DNA of 64,000 nucleotides, from positions 310,001 through 374,000 of the forward strand of contig NZ_CAJHCR010000004.1 of NCBI RefSeq assembly GCF_904848585.1, read 5' to 3'. This DNA comes from Paraburkholderia kirstenboschensis. Its GTDB lineage: Bacteria; Pseudomonadota; Gammaproteobacteria; Burkholderiales; Burkholderiaceae. A model generated the notes under the pieces. It saw only the letters and a program-made list of their open reading frames with translations. It was not told the DNA's origin and did no database searches. Shown in pieces: positions 9,736 to 19,279 of the stretch (the first letter of the stretch is position 1; the number at the start of each line of letters is the position of its first letter). The translations under genes and the position numbers were made by a program.

Positions 9736-10872
9736 ATGGTGCTTGATCAGGACCACCTGATGGTCCGCGACGCGCTGCGGACATTCGTGCGCGAAGCAGT
9801 CACACCGTACGCGGCGACGTGGGATCGCGAGCGCACGTTCCCAAAGGACGTTCACCGTCAACTCGCGGAACTCGGCGCATACGGTGTGCTGGTGCCCGAA
9901 ACCTACGGCGGCGCCGGCATGGACGCGCTCGCGCTCGCGCTGATTCTCGAGGAAATCGCCGCGGGCGACGGCGGCACATCCACGGCGATCTCCGTGAACA
10001 ATTGCCCCGTATGCAGCATTCTGCTGACTTACGGCAACGACGCGCAAAAGCGTGACTGGCTCACGCCGCTCGCGCGCGGCGAAATGCTCGGCGCGTTCTG
10101 TCTGACCGAACCGCAAGCCGGCTCGGACGCGTCGGCGCTGCGCACCACCGCCACACGCGATAAAGACGGCGACGCTTACGTGCTGAACGGCGTCAAGCAG
10201 TTCATCACGAGCGGCAAGAACGGCGACGTAGCGATCGTGATGGCTGTCACCGACAAGGCGGCGGGCAAGCGCGGCATCAGCGCGTTTATCGTGCCGACCG
10301 ACAGCAAGGGTTACGTGGTCGCGCGCGTCGAAGACAAGCTCGGCCAGCATTCGTCGGACACCGCGCAGATCATCTTCGAGGACTGCCGCGTGCCGGCCGC
10401 GAATCTGATCGGCGCGGAAGGAGAGGGTTATCGCATCGCGCTGTCGGGGCTCGAAGGCGGGCGCATCGGCATCGCTGCGCAAAGCGTCGGCATGGCGCGT
10501 GCCGCGTACGAGGCCGCGTTGACCTATGCAAAAGAGCGCGAGAGCTTCGGTCAGCCGCTTTTTTCGCACCAGGCGGTGCAGTTCCGCCTCGCCGACATGG
10601 CGACGCAACTGGAAGCGGCGCGTCAGTTGATCTGGCACGCGGCGTCGCTGAAGGACGCGGGTCAGCCGTGTCTCACGGAAGCCGCAATGGCGAAGCTGTT
10701 TGCGTCGGAAGCCGCCGAGCGCATCTGTTCAGCGGCGCTGCAGATCCACGGCGGCTACGGGTATCTGAGCGACTTTCCGGTCGAGCGGATTTATCGCGAC
10801 GTACGCGTGTGCCAGATCTACGAAGGCACGAGCGATATCCAGAAGATATTGATCGCGCGCGGTCTGGGCTAG
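9736..10872 (+). CDS. Acyl-CoA dehydrogenase
   Basis: 378-aa flavoprotein that introduces the alpha-beta double bond into an acyl-CoA thioester. Family signatures are [16 protein letters not shown] (FAD/substrate), [12 protein letters not shown], and the C-terminal LQIHGGYGY plus IYEGTSDIQ, where the Glu is the usual catalytic base of short/medium-chain members. Length fits the family. It follows the SDR gene by 12 bp in the same operon. Chain length or branched-chain specificity cannot be read from the sequence. Confidence 0.93.
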   Translation: MVLDQDHLMVRDALRTFVREAVTPYAATWDRERTFPKDVHRQLAELGAYGVLVPETYGGAGMDALALALILEEIAAGDGGTSTAISVNNCPVCSILLTYGNDAQKRDWLTPLARGEMLGAFCLTEPQAGSDASALRTTATRDKDGDAYVLNGVKQFITSGKNGDVAIVMAVTDKAAGKRGISAFIVPTDSKGYVVARVEDKLGQHSSDTAQIIFEDCRVPAANLIGAEGEGYRIALSGLEGGRIGIAAQSVGMARAAYEAALTYAKERESFGQPLFSHQAVQFRLADMATQLEAARQLIWHAASLKDAGQPCLTEAAMAKLFASEAAERICSAALQIHGGYGYLSDFPVERIYRDVRVCQIYEGTSDIQKILIARGLG

Positions 10873-10879
10873 GAGTTCG

Positions 10880-11347
10880 ATGGGTTCGATGAGTTCTATA
10901 AACAAGCACAAGTCGTCCACGCAGCGACCTGCCGACTGTCCATGCGGCGGCGCTGCTCCCGGCCAGGCGAGCGGCGCGAAAGCGCCGCGTTTCGCGCAGT
11001 GCTGCGGCCGTTACATCGACGGCGGCGAGGTCGCGCCGCGCGCACTGGAACTGATGCGCTCGCGTTACAGCGCTTATGTTGTCGGCGCAACGAACTATTT
11101 GCGCGCGACCTGGGCGCCACAAACCTGCCCCGCCGATCTGGACGCGGACGTGTCGGCGCCCGACGCTCCTCGCTGGCTCGGACTGCAAATCAAGGCGTTC
11201 GCGGAGATCGACTCGCGTCACGCGACTGTCGAGTTCATCGCCAGATACAAGGTTGCGGGCCGCGCGCACCGGCTGCATGAGTTGAGCCGCTTCATTTGCA
11301 ACGACGACGGACGCTGGCTCTACGTCGACGGCGATGTGAGCGAGTAG
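10880..11347 (+). CDS. YchJ-family protein (UPF0225)
   Basis: 155-aa protein of the YchJ/UPF0225 family. The N-terminal cysteine motif CPCGG and the CCGRYI motif about 20 residues later are both present and could bind a metal. The second half has the family pattern LMRSRYSAYVVG and DGRWLYVDGDV. GGAG overlaps the stop of the acyl-CoA dehydrogenase gene, so it is the last gene of that operon. The family has no established function that I can name. Confidence 0.85.
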   Translation: MGSMSSINKHKSSTQRPADCPCGGAAPGQASGAKAPRFAQCCGRYIDGGEVAPRALELMRSRYSAYVVGATNYLRATWAPQTCPADLDADVSAPDAPRWLGLQIKAFAEIDSRHATVEFIARYKVAGRAHRLHELSRFICNDDGRWLYVDGDVSE

Positions 11348-12151
11348 CTTTCAGCGCCTTTCCCGGTATTTCGCCGCGCGGCAGCGGACAATGCGCCGCA
11401 ATCGCATATGGCCCTATAGCGGCGCCGCTTTGTCCTGTTGGCTCGACGCCACAGCCCGCGCCCTCTCTTTCCTCGCTTCGCGCTGTGGTGTCGCGCGACG
11501 GCTCGCTAGCTCCCTCTTAACAGGTCTGCCGGAAAGCCCTTTTATGGGCCGCAGATAGGCTCGTTCGTTCTCGATTTACAGGGGCTCCTCATCGAGTCGC
11601 TTCGCAGCCCGTTATCAGCCCCTTGACCAGCCCGTTCGCGGGCCGCGTCTCTGTCCCCATCCCCGCCTCTGCGCACCGCAAGTCGCACGCCTATTCAGGG
11701 CCACATTTGCCCGCACCAGCCGCACCCGCGGCCAGTCTGCGCCTCGCCAGACGGGCGCCCGCGACGCGGCAAATTTTTCGTCGCGGGTTCTCCTTGATTG
11801 CACAAAACAAAATTGTCGTGCCAGGATGAGGCTGTAGCTTCATGACGACGCGATGCGAGGACCAGTCGGTAAGGGTTCCGCAAGCCGCGCCGGCGCTTGG
11901 CCGATAACCAGATACAAAGGGTTGCGGCCGCGGCGCCCGGCGGCAGACGTGGCGTTCATCATCGACGCGTGGGGTCGCGTCGGCCGTTGGGTTTATCCCG
12001 TGCGATCTCGATTGACGTGCGTGCGCTCCGCGCAATGCGTACGTGAGCATCTTTTTGTTTGTCGCAAACGTGCACGAAAGGCGAATGTCAGCCGCGTGTT
12101 TCGATGAACGGACATGAGATGTCCAGGCAGTCTTTTCAGGCAGGTGCGTGA
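11348..12151. other. 804-bp intergenic stretch without a recognisable gene
   Basis: No ORF here has convincing codon use or family features. The one structural element I see is a 12-bp inverted repeat, CGACGCCACAGC (11444-11455) and GCTGTGGTGTCG (11482-11493), which in RNA would form a stem with one G-U pair and a pyrimidine-rich loop. The section from about 11790 to 11830 is locally AT-rich and might hold a promoter for the hydrolase gene downstream. Confidence 0.6.
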
Positions 12152-13456
12152 ATGGTGTTGAGCAAGGTCCTTACGAAGTGTGCGGTGATTTGTGCAGCGG
12201 CCATGTGCGCTGTCGCAGTCGCGCAGGCGAACCCGCTCGCGGACGCCCAGCCCGGACCCCTCGCCCGCGCGCAGGTGCCGCGCATTGCGCTCCAGGACGA
12301 CGTTTATCTGCCCACCGCGCGCCTGAACCAACAGATTATTCGCATACCCGTCGATGCCGACGGTGACATCACGCTTCAAACAACGGTCTATAAGCCGGAC
12401 GGCGCAGGCCCGTTTCCGATGATCGTCTTCAATCACGGCAAGATTCCCGGCGATCCGCGCATGCAGGAGCGCAGCGACCCGCTGCCGTTCGCGCGCGAAT
12501 TCGTGCGCCGTGGCTATGTGGTCGTAGCGCCGAACCGCCAGGGCTTCGGCCAGTCGGGCGGCGTCTATCACCAGGACGGTTGCGACGTGGAAAGCAACGG
12601 CATGTCGCAGGCCGGCGACGTCGCGGCCGCCGTCGACTACATGTCGAAGCAGCCCTACGTCGACGCGTCGCACATTGTGGTGGCCGGCACGTCGCACGGC
12701 GGTCTCGCGACGTTGGCCTACGGCACACAGGCCGCACCGGGCGTGCGCGCGTTGATCAACTTTTCGGGCGGCTTGCGGCAGGACGCGTGCGGCGACTGGC
12801 AAGGCAACCTGACACGCGCATTCGGTGCGTACGGCGACAAAACGAAAGTGCCGTCGCTGTGGATGTACGGCGACAACGATTCAGTGTGGAATGCGCCGCT
12901 CGTGGCCGGGATGTACGCGGCGTACGTAGCGCACGGCGCGAGCGCGAAGATGGTCGACTACGGCAGCTACAAGAACGACGCACATCGGCTCGTCGGCGAC
13001 CGCGACGGCGTGCATGTATGGTGGCCGGCCGTCGAGGCCTTCCTCGCCCGCGTGGGCATGCCCACGGGCGTGCAATACCGTGTGTCGGACCCGTCGGCGC
13101 CGAAGGCGAGCGGCTTTGCTTCAGTGGATGCCATCGACGCAGTGCCCTACGTCGATGAAGCCGGACGCAACGGATACCGCAACTTCCTGCATCAGTATCC
13201 GAGCCGCGCGTTCGCAGTGTCGGATACGGGCGCATGGTCGTGGGCCGAGGGCGGCGACGATCCGATGTCGGTCGCGATTGCGAATTGCCAGAAGCAGAGT
13301 TCGGCGCCTTGCCGGCTGTACGCGGTCGATAACTCCGTCGTTTGGGGAGATCAGGGATCGCGCACGGCTGATAACAATTCGGGGGCCGGGGCTTCTGATC
13401 GTTCTTCCCTTTCTTCTGCCGCCGAAGCGCGACGGGCGATTGCTAGTCGCGAATAG
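12152..13456 (+). CDS. Secreted alpha/beta hydrolase, dienelactone-hydrolase-like
   Basis: 434-aa exported hydrolase. A signal peptide is visible (residues 1-27, ending AVAVAQA). The alpha/beta-hydrolase fold follows, with VFNHGKIPGDPR as oxyanion region, the nucleophile elbow GTSHGG near residue 175, an Asp in MYGDND and a His in KNDAHRLVG. From about residue 295 a second C-terminal part begins, whose function I do not know. The last 30 or so residues after VVWGDQ are low-complexity Ser/Ala/Arg and look unlike the rest, so the natural end may have been altered by a frameshift. The substrate is unknown. Confidence 0.82.
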   Translation: MVLSKVLTKCAVICAAAMCAVAVAQANPLADAQPGPLARAQVPRIALQDDVYLPTARLNQQIIRIPVDADGDITLQTTVYKPDGAGPFPMIVFNHGKIPGDPRMQERSDPLPFAREFVRRGYVVVAPNRQGFGQSGGVYHQDGCDVESNGMSQAGDVAAAVDYMSKQPYVDASHIVVAGTSHGGLATLAYGTQAAPGVRALINFSGGLRQDACGDWQGNLTRAFGAYGDKTKVPSLWMYGDNDSVWNAPLVAGMYAAYVAHGASAKMVDYGSYKNDAHRLVGDRDGVHVWWPAVEAFLARVGMPTGVQYRVSDPSAPKASGFASVDAIDAVPYVDEAGRNGYRNFLHQYPSRAFAVSDTGAWSWAEGGDDPMSVAIANCQKQSSAPCRLYAVDNSVVWGDQGSRTADNNSGAGASDRSSLSSAAEARRAIASRE

Positions 13457-13672
13457 TCGCCCACGACGACGTGTGATGTCGTCTCGAACATTGCTGACCG
13501 AGCATGCGCCTGCCGGTGTTCCGGCCGGCCGTCGATCAGCTTTCGTTGCCGCCAGACCTGCCGACCCTGAGAGCCGCGCGCTGTCGAACGAATGCAGGGT
13601 GCAGCGCATTCTTCGGAATTGCGCACCGTCGCAATAGGCGGTAAGCCGGAAGCACTGAATAATTGACTGAGC

Positions 13673-13740
13673 CACGGTTAGCTGGCCGGCATGTCTTGTT
13701 AGTCATTCACACTTATCCATGCCGGCTCTCTCTGACCGTG
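13673..13740. repeat. Nested inverted repeat downstream of the Hcp-OmpA gene
   Basis: Two inverted repeats are nested: CACGGT (13673-13678) with ACCGTG (13735-13740), and inside them GCCGGCATG (13685-13693) with CATGCCGGC (13718-13726), all perfect. The structure begins 9 bp beyond the stop of the minus-strand gene. It could end or stabilise its mRNA, although no U-run follows, so it is not a standard intrinsic terminator. Confidence 0.6.
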
Positions 13741-13749
13741 AGCGTGGTC

Positions 13750-14358
13750 CTACGTCGACAACCTGATTTCCACCCGCCGGTTTCTCGACCGGCCCTCGGA
13801 TGTTTCATTGCTCGCGACCGGGTCGGCATCGCCTTTCGCGACCATCTCGATCCTGTCCGCCGACACGCCCGCGGCGACCAGCATCTGCCTCACGGTGGTC
13901 GCGCGCGCCAGTGAGAGCGCCTCGTTGGACGCGAAATGTCCTCTGTCTGCGGGCAGATTGTCGGTGTAGCCCGTTAGACGAATCTGCCCGGACGCGCTGG
14001 CCAACTCCTGTCCGGCAACGGCAATGAACGGACTGACCAGCGCGTTGACGCTAACCTCGCCTGGCGCAAACATGTCGCGAAAGCGCAGCGTAACGGCCGT
14101 TTGGCTCGCGTTTTCGTCGACATCCACGACGCCGGCTGCGATCGCGTTCTGCAGACGTTCCTCGAGCTTGCCCGTCAGTGCATGAACGGAGGGAGCGGTG
14201 TGCGCCGCCGTACCCGCGCCGCCACCGCTGCCGGTATGCATCGTCGAGTCCTGCAGGATCTCCCAGTTCCACGAAAGGACTTCGATTTCGTCCTTGTGCT
14301 TGTCGTCCAGCGACTCGCCGTTGATACCGTCAATCTTCAGGAAGATGTCCTGTGCCAT
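13750..14358 (-). CDS. Hcp N-terminal segment fused to an OmpA-type domain
   Basis: 202-aa chimeric protein. Residues 1-48 are nearly exactly the start of a type VI secretion tube protein of the Hcp family (MAQDIFLKIDGINGESLDD through STMHTGSGGGAG). From about residue 56 the sequence is an OmpA/MotB C-terminal peptidoglycan-binding domain of the kind at the end of TssL: MFAPGEVSV, TGYTDNLP, NEALSLARATTVRQML and SRNRRVEIRL. A good ribosome site (AAAGGAG) precedes the ATG at 14358, the canonical Hcp start. The Hcp part lacks about two thirds of the barrel, so it cannot form a normal tube ring. No other type VI secretion gene is in the window. It may be a deletion scar joining hcp and tssL, or a real fusion. 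Confidence 0.85.
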   Translation of the reverse strand: MAQDIFLKIDGINGESLDDKHKDEIEVLSWNWEILQDSTMHTGSGGGAGTAAHTAPSVHALTGKLEERLQNAIAAGVVDVDENASQTAVTLRFRDMFAPGEVSVNALVSPFIAVAGQELASASGQIRLTGYTDNLPADRGHFASNEALSLARATTVRQMLVAAGVSADRIEMVAKGDADPVASNETSEGRSRNRRVEIRLST

Positions 14359-14780
14359 GTGTTCACTCCTTTGAGTGTTGGTGATAAGAGCGGCCGGGGT
14401 CACGAAGCGCTATCCGTTGCCCGCTTAGCCGGCCAACCGCCCGCGCCACAAGACCAAAACGGGCACGCTCCAGTCCCTCCAACCGCCCCGCGCCCATCTT
14501 CCCGCCCTAACACTCCAATTACTTTTCCGTCGCCAACTCCCCGCAAAAGCGACCTTCAGACCCAAACCCAAACCACCTGCCGCGAACCCCGCCGAACCCC
14601 AAAGCCTCAGCCAAAACGCACCGTCCCACCCCTAGTGCAAAGCCCGAAATAAACCGCTAATCTCGACCCCGCACGCTAGCCGGGAGGGCCGCGCGCAGCG
14701 CAAAAAATGACCACGCGCCGCGCCCCAAAAAACATACAAAAACCAAACCGCAGCGGCAAAAAAGCACCTCGGAGTACCTC
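14359..14780. other. Intergenic stretch with strong C-over-G strand bias
   Basis: The 422 bp between the Hcp-OmpA start and bioA hold no credible gene. From about 14450 to 14650 the plus strand is rich in C and A and very poor in G. On the minus strand this gives spaced G-runs at 14561-14600 (GGGG, GGGG, GGG, GGG) that could form a G-quadruplex. The promoters for both divergent genes must lie here, but I cannot point to a clear -35/-10 pair or a biotin-repressor operator. Confidence 0.55.
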
Positions 14781-16142
14781 TTGGAAAATTCAGCAACATC
14801 GCCAACATCGACTGAAGACTGGATCGCCCGCAGCCTGCGCGCGGTCTGGCATCCCTGCACGCAGATGAAGCACCACGAGCGCCTGCCGCTCGTGCCCGTC
14901 GCGCGCGGTCAAGGCGCGTGGCTCTACGACCGCGCCGGCCATCGGTATCTGGATGCAATCAGCTCCTGGTGGGTCAATCTGTTCGGCCACGCGAACCCGC
15001 GCATCAACGCGGCGCTCAAGGATCAACTCGATACGCTCGAGCACGCCATGCTCGCCGGTTGCACGCATGAACCCGCCATCGAACTCGCGGAGCGCCTCGG
15101 TGCGCTCACCCACGGCACGTTGGGTCACGCATTCTTCGCGTCGGACGGTGCATCGGCAGTCGAAATCGCGCTCAAGATGAGCTTCCACTCGTGGCGCAAC
15201 CGCGGTTTCGCCGACAAGCAGGAATTCGTCTGCATCGCGAACAGCTATCACGGCGAGACCATCGGCGCGCTCGGCGTCACCGACGTCGCGCTGTTCAAGG
15301 ACGCCTACGACCCGCTGATCCGCAACGCGCACGTCGTCGCATCACCCGACGCACGTCTCGCGAAACCCGGCGAAACGGCAGCGGACGTCGCACGTCGCGC
15401 GCTCGACCCCGTACGCGCGCTCTTCGAAGCCCGTGCCACGAAGATCGCCGCGTTGATCGTCGAGCCGCTCGTGCAGTGCGCGGCTGGCATGGCCATGCAT
15501 GACGCTTCGTATATCGCCGGCTTACGCGCGCTGTGCGATCAATACGGCGTGCATCTGATCGCCGATGAAATCGCCGTTGGCTGCGGACGCACGGGCACCT
15601 TTTTCGCGTGCGAACAGGCTGGCATCTGGCCGGACTTTCTGTGCCTCTCCAAAGGTATAAGCGGTGGCTATCTGCCGCTTTCCATCGTGCTTTCGCGCGA
15701 CGAAATCTTCGAAGCCTTCTATCACGACGACACCGCTCGCGGCTTCCTGCACTCGCATTCGTACACCGGCAACCCGCTCGCGTGCCGCGCGGCACTCGCC
15801 ACGCTCGATCTGTTCGCGACCGACAACGTGCTCGCGGCCAACGCGCAAAAGTCCGCAAAGCTGATGGCCGCACTCGCGCCGCTCGCAGAACATGAACAAG
15901 TGCGCAACCTACGGCAATGCGGCACCATCATCGCCTTCGACGCGGCAATCGAAAACCCTCAGCATGCCAAAACATTCTCGCGCCGCTTCTTCGAAAACGC
16001 GTTGCAACGTGAACTGCTGCTGCGCCCCATTTCGACCACGGTTTATCTGATGCCTCCATACATTCTCGACGACGACGAACTCGCGCTGCTCGCCTCGCGC
16101 ACTCGCGAAACGTTCGAAGCAACGCTCGCGCAGGTCCGCTAA
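14781..16142 (+). CDS. bioA: Adenosylmethionine-8-amino-7-oxononanoate aminotransferase
   Basis: 453-aa PLP enzyme of biotin synthesis that makes 7,8-diaminopelargonate from KAPA with S-adenosylmethionine as amino donor. Signatures: [20 protein letters not shown], the PLP-binding Lys K291 in LSKGISGG, and the [14 protein letters not shown] block. The start is TTG at 14781, with GGAG at 14771-14774 well spaced. The stop overlaps the bioF start by one base (TAATG). First gene of the bioA-bioF-bioD-bioB operon. Confidence 0.96.
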   Translation: MENSATSPTSTEDWIARSLRAVWHPCTQMKHHERLPLVPVARGQGAWLYDRAGHRYLDAISSWWVNLFGHANPRINAALKDQLDTLEHAMLAGCTHEPAIELAERLGALTHGTLGHAFFASDGASAVEIALKMSFHSWRNRGFADKQEFVCIANSYHGETIGALGVTDVALFKDAYDPLIRNAHVVASPDARLAKPGETAADVARRALDPVRALFEARATKIAALIVEPLVQCAAGMAMHDASYIAGLRALCDQYGVHLIADEIAVGCGRTGTFFACEQAGIWPDFLCLSKGISGGYLPLSIVLSRDEIFEAFYHDDTARGFLHSHSYTGNPLACRAALATLDLFATDNVLAANAQKSAKLMAALAPLAEHEQVRNLRQCGTIIAFDAAIENPQHAKTFSRRFFENALQRELLLRPISTTVYLMPPYILDDDELALLASRTRETFEATLAQVR

Positions 16143-17326
16143 TGCATCTACTCGACAAACTCTCAGAGGGGCTGAAGGAAATCGACGAACGCGGCCTGCG
16201 CCGTCGACGCCGTACGGCCGACACGCCCTGCGCCGCGCACATGACGGTCGACGGCCGCGAGATTATCGGCTTTGCGAGCAATGACTATCTTGGGCTCGCC
16301 GCGCATCCGCAACTCATCGCGGCCATTGCCGAAGGCGCGCAACGCTATGGCGCGGGCAGTGGCGGTTCGCATCTGCTTGGCGGCCACTCACGCGCACACG
16401 CGCAACTCGAAGACGACCTGGCCGAATTCGTCGGCGGATTCGTGGATACACCGCGCGCGCTCTATTTCAGCACCGGCTATATGGCGAATCTCGCGACGCT
16501 CACCGCGCTCGCGGGCCGCGGCACGACGCTCTTCTCCGACGCGCTGAATCACGCGTCGCTGATCGACGGCGCCCGTTTATCGCGGGCAGATGTGCAGATC
16601 TATCCGCACTGCGATATGGAAGCGCTGAGCGCGATGCTCGACGCGTCAGATGCGGATGTCAAAGCGATCGTCTCCGACACGGTGTTCAGCATGGACGGCG
16701 ATATCGCACCGCTGCCGCGTCTGCTTGAACTCGCGGAAGAGCATGGCGCATGGCTGATCGTCGACGACGCGCATGGTTTCGGCGTGCTCGGTCCGCAAGG
16801 CCGCGGCGCCGTCGCAGACGCCGCGTTGCGCTCGCCGAATCTGGTTTCGATCGGCACGCTCGGCAAGGCGGCGGGCGTGTCGGGCGCGTTCGTCGCCGCG
16901 CATGAGACGGTGATCGAATGGCTCGTACAGCGCGCGCGTCCGTATATTTTCACCACGGCTTCCGTACCCGCAGCGGCGCATGCGGTTTCCGCGAGCCTGC
17001 GCATTATCGGCGGCGATGAAGGCGATGAACGCCGCGCGCATCTGCGGAAATTGATCGAACGCACACGCGCAATGCTCAAAAGCACGCCGTGGATTCCAGT
17101 CGATTCGCACACCGCCGTGCAGCCGCTCGTGATCGGCGCGAACGAGGCGACGCTGGATATTGCGGCCTCGCTCGACCGCACCGGTTTGTGGGTTCCCGCA
17201 ATCCGTCCGCCGACCGTGCCCACCGGCACATCGCGCTTGCGCATATCGTTGTCGGCCGCGCATTCGCATGCGGATCTCGACCGGCTGGAAGCCGGCTTGC
17301 AACAGGCAGGAGCGCAAGCCGCATGA
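16142..17326 (+). CDS. bioF: 8-amino-7-oxononanoate synthase
   Basis: 394-aa PLP-dependent alpha-oxoamine synthase that condenses pimeloyl-thioester with alanine to KAPA. Signatures include [32 protein letters not shown] and the PLP Lys K242 in [11 protein letters not shown]. Its ends overlap both neighbours (TAATG with bioA, ATGA with bioD), which indicates translational coupling within the biotin operon. Confidence 0.96.
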   Translation: MHLLDKLSEGLKEIDERGLRRRRRTADTPCAAHMTVDGREIIGFASNDYLGLAAHPQLIAAIAEGAQRYGAGSGGSHLLGGHSRAHAQLEDDLAEFVGGFVDTPRALYFSTGYMANLATLTALAGRGTTLFSDALNHASLIDGARLSRADVQIYPHCDMEALSAMLDASDADVKAIVSDTVFSMDGDIAPLPRLLELAEEHGAWLIVDDAHGFGVLGPQGRGAVADAALRSPNLVSIGTLGKAAGVSGAFVAAHETVIEWLVQRARPYIFTTASVPAAAHAVSASLRIIGGDEGDERRAHLRKLIERTRAMLKSTPWIPVDSHTAVQPLVIGANEATLDIAASLDRTGLWVPAIRPPTVPTGTSRLRISLSAAHSHADLDRLEAGLQQAGAQAA

Positions 17327-18051
17327 GCAACACGAACTCTGCACTGTCGCTGTTCGTCACCGGCACCGATACTGAAATCGGCAAGACGTTCGTCTCTTGC
17401 GCACTGTTGCGCGGCTTCGTGCGCGAAGGTCTGCAAGCCGCCGCGATGAAACCGATCGCTGCTGGCGCGTTCGAACTGAACGGCGAACTGCATAACGAAG
17501 ACGCGGATCAGCTCGACGCCGCTTCAAACGTGCTGCTGCCGCCCGCGATGCGCACGCCGTATCTGCTGAAGGAGCCAGCGGCGCCGCATATCGCGGCCGC
17601 GTTGGAGAACGTCACCTTCGATATCGACCATATCGTCGCTTGCCATGCGCAGGCGTTGCAGCGCGCGGACGTCGTGGTAGTGGAAGGTGTCGGTGGTTTC
17701 CGCGTGCCGTTGACCACCACGCACGACACCGCCGATCTCGCCGTCGCGCTGAAGCTGCCGGTCGTGCTGGTGGTCGGCATGCGCCTCGGCTGCATCAGCC
17801 ACGCGTTGCTCACCGCCGAGGCCATTGCCGCGCGCGGGCTCACGCTCGCCGGTTGGGTAGCGAATCGCGTCGATCCGGACATGACTTTCCCCGACGAAAA
17901 CATCGCGTCGATCCGTGAGCATCTCGCGCGGGAACACGGTGCGCCGTTGCTCGGCATCGTGCCGCATCTGCGCCCGGCCGCGCCGGAGCTCGCGGCTGAT
18001 CAGCTCGACATCGACCTGCTATTGCAGACGCTGCGTCACGCGCAGCGCTGA
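17323..18051 (+). CDS. bioD: Dethiobiotin synthetase
   Basis: 242-aa ATP-dependent carboxylase that closes the ureido ring to give dethiobiotin. The P-loop GTDTEIGKT lies at residues 14-22 and the substrate/ATP segment [11 protein letters not shown] near residue 120. The ATG at 17323, overlapping the bioF stop by 4 bp, is chosen over far-upstream in-frame starts that lie inside bioF. Third gene of the operon, 35 bp before bioB. Confidence 0.96.
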   Translation: MSNTNSALSLFVTGTDTEIGKTFVSCALLRGFVREGLQAAAMKPIAAGAFELNGELHNEDADQLDAASNVLLPPAMRTPYLLKEPAAPHIAAALENVTFDIDHIVACHAQALQRADVVVVEGVGGFRVPLTTTHDTADLAVALKLPVVLVVGMRLGCISHALLTAEAIAARGLTLAGWVANRVDPDMTFPDENIASIREHLAREHGAPLLGIVPHLRPAAPELAADQLDIDLLLQTLRHAQR

Positions 18052-18086
18052 ATCAACCAACACATCCATTCATGAGGATTGAACAC

Positions 18087-19193
18087 ATGACGCAACTGAA
18101 CATCGCCACCGCGCCTGCTGAAACGGCCGCCGCCAACAATGCCAACGCCAACGCCAATGTCGATGCGGCGGGCAAGCAACTCGCGCGCTGGCGCGTTGCC
18201 GATATCGTCGCGTTGTATGAACTGCCGTTCAACGACCTGATGTTTCGCGCGCAGCAAACGCATCGCGAGCATTTCGATGCGAACACCGTACAACTGTCGA
18301 CGCTCCTTTCGATCAAGACCGGCGGCTGCGAAGAAGATTGCGCGTACTGCCCGCAGTCGGTGCATCACGATACCGGCCTGCAAGCCGACAAGCTGATGCC
18401 GGTCGACGAAGTGCTCGCCGCCGCGAAAGTCGCCAAGGAAAACGGTGCGACGCGCTTCTGCATGGGCGCCGCGTGGCGCAATCCGAAAGACCGCCACCTC
18501 GAGCCGATCAAGGACATGATTCGCGGCGTGAAGGCGATGGGTCTCGAAACCTGCGTGACGCTCGGCATGCTCGAAACGCACCAGGCCCAGCAACTGCGCG
18601 AAGCAGGCCTCGACTACTACAACCACAACCTGGACACGTCGCCGGAGTTCTACGGCCAGATCATTTCGACGCGTACATATCAGGACCGTCTCGACACGCT
18701 CGAACGCGTTCGCGACGCCGGCATCAACGTGTGCTGCGGCGGCATCGTCGGACTGGGCGAGTCGCGCCGCGAACGTGCGGGACTGATCGCGCAACTGGCG
18801 AACATGGACCCGTATCCCGAATCGGTGCCGATCAACAATCTGGTGCAAGTGGAAGGCACGCCGCTGACGGGCACTGAATCGATCGATCCGTTCGAATTCG
18901 TTCGGACGATCGCGATTGCGCGCATCACCATGCCGCGCGCGATGGTGCGCCTGTCGGCCGGTCGTGAGCAGATGGACGAAGCGTTGCAGGCAATGTGCTT
19001 CCTCGCCGGTGCGAATTCGATTTTCTACGGCGATCAGTTGCTCACCACGAGCAATCCGCAAGCGGAAGCGGACCGCAAGCTACTCGAACGTCTCGGCATT
19101 CGCGCCGAAGCCGCGCAGCACATGCCGCTCGACAAAAGCGGCTGCGAGCATGGTTGTGAACATGAGCAATCCGCACACGCCGCGACGAACTAA
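18087..19193 (+). CDS. bioB: Biotin synthase
   Basis: 368-aa radical SAM enzyme that inserts sulfur into dethiobiotin. The [4Fe-4S] motif CEEDCAYC has cysteines at 81, 85 and 88, and later conserved segments include [21 protein letters not shown] and SAGREQM. Two in-frame ATGs exist; the second (18087) is chosen because GAGG sits 9 bp before it, while the first (18072) has no good ribosome site. The first 30 residues are an Asn/Ala-rich low-complexity leader. Last gene of the biotin operon. Confidence 0.95.
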   Translation: MTQLNIATAPAETAAANNANANANVDAAGKQLARWRVADIVALYELPFNDLMFRAQQTHREHFDANTVQLSTLLSIKTGGCEEDCAYCPQSVHHDTGLQADKLMPVDEVLAAAKVAKENGATRFCMGAAWRNPKDRHLEPIKDMIRGVKAMGLETCVTLGMLETHQAQQLREAGLDYYNHNLDTSPEFYGQIISTRTYQDRLDTLERVRDAGINVCCGGIVGLGESRRERAGLIAQLANMDPYPESVPINNLVQVEGTPLTGTESIDPFEFVRTIAIARITMPRAMVRLSAGREQMDEALQAMCFLAGANSIFYGDQLLTTSNPQAEADRKLLERLGIRAEAAQHMPLDKSGCEHGCEHEQSAHAATN

Positions 19194-19230
19194 GCGCACT
19201 GACCGCGCGCTATAAAAGCCGCGCAATAAA

Positions 19231-19258
19231 AAGGCCGCTTCAATCTCGAAGCGGCCTT
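19231..19258. terminator. Bidirectional terminator between bioB and the sulfate-binding protein gene
   Basis: A perfect 10-bp stem AAGGCCGCTT / AAGCGGCCTT with loop CAATCTCG separates two converging genes. Read on the minus strand it is followed by TTTTTATT, read on the plus strand only by GTTCATTT, so it probably serves the minus-strand gene best and bioB as well. Confidence 0.85.
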
Positions 19259-19279
19259 GTTCATTTCCAGCCGGGCAGT

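Noticed and set aside
9025..10638. Minus-strand frame of 537 codons opposite the SDR and acyl-CoA dehydrogenase genes
   Set aside because: It crosses two well-supported genes in their antisense frame and has shadow-type composition with no ribosome site.
14101..14652. Plus-strand frame of 183 codons before bioA
   Set aside because: Half lies antisense to the Hcp-OmpA gene; the rest is Pro/Thr/Lys low complexity produced by the C-rich tract.
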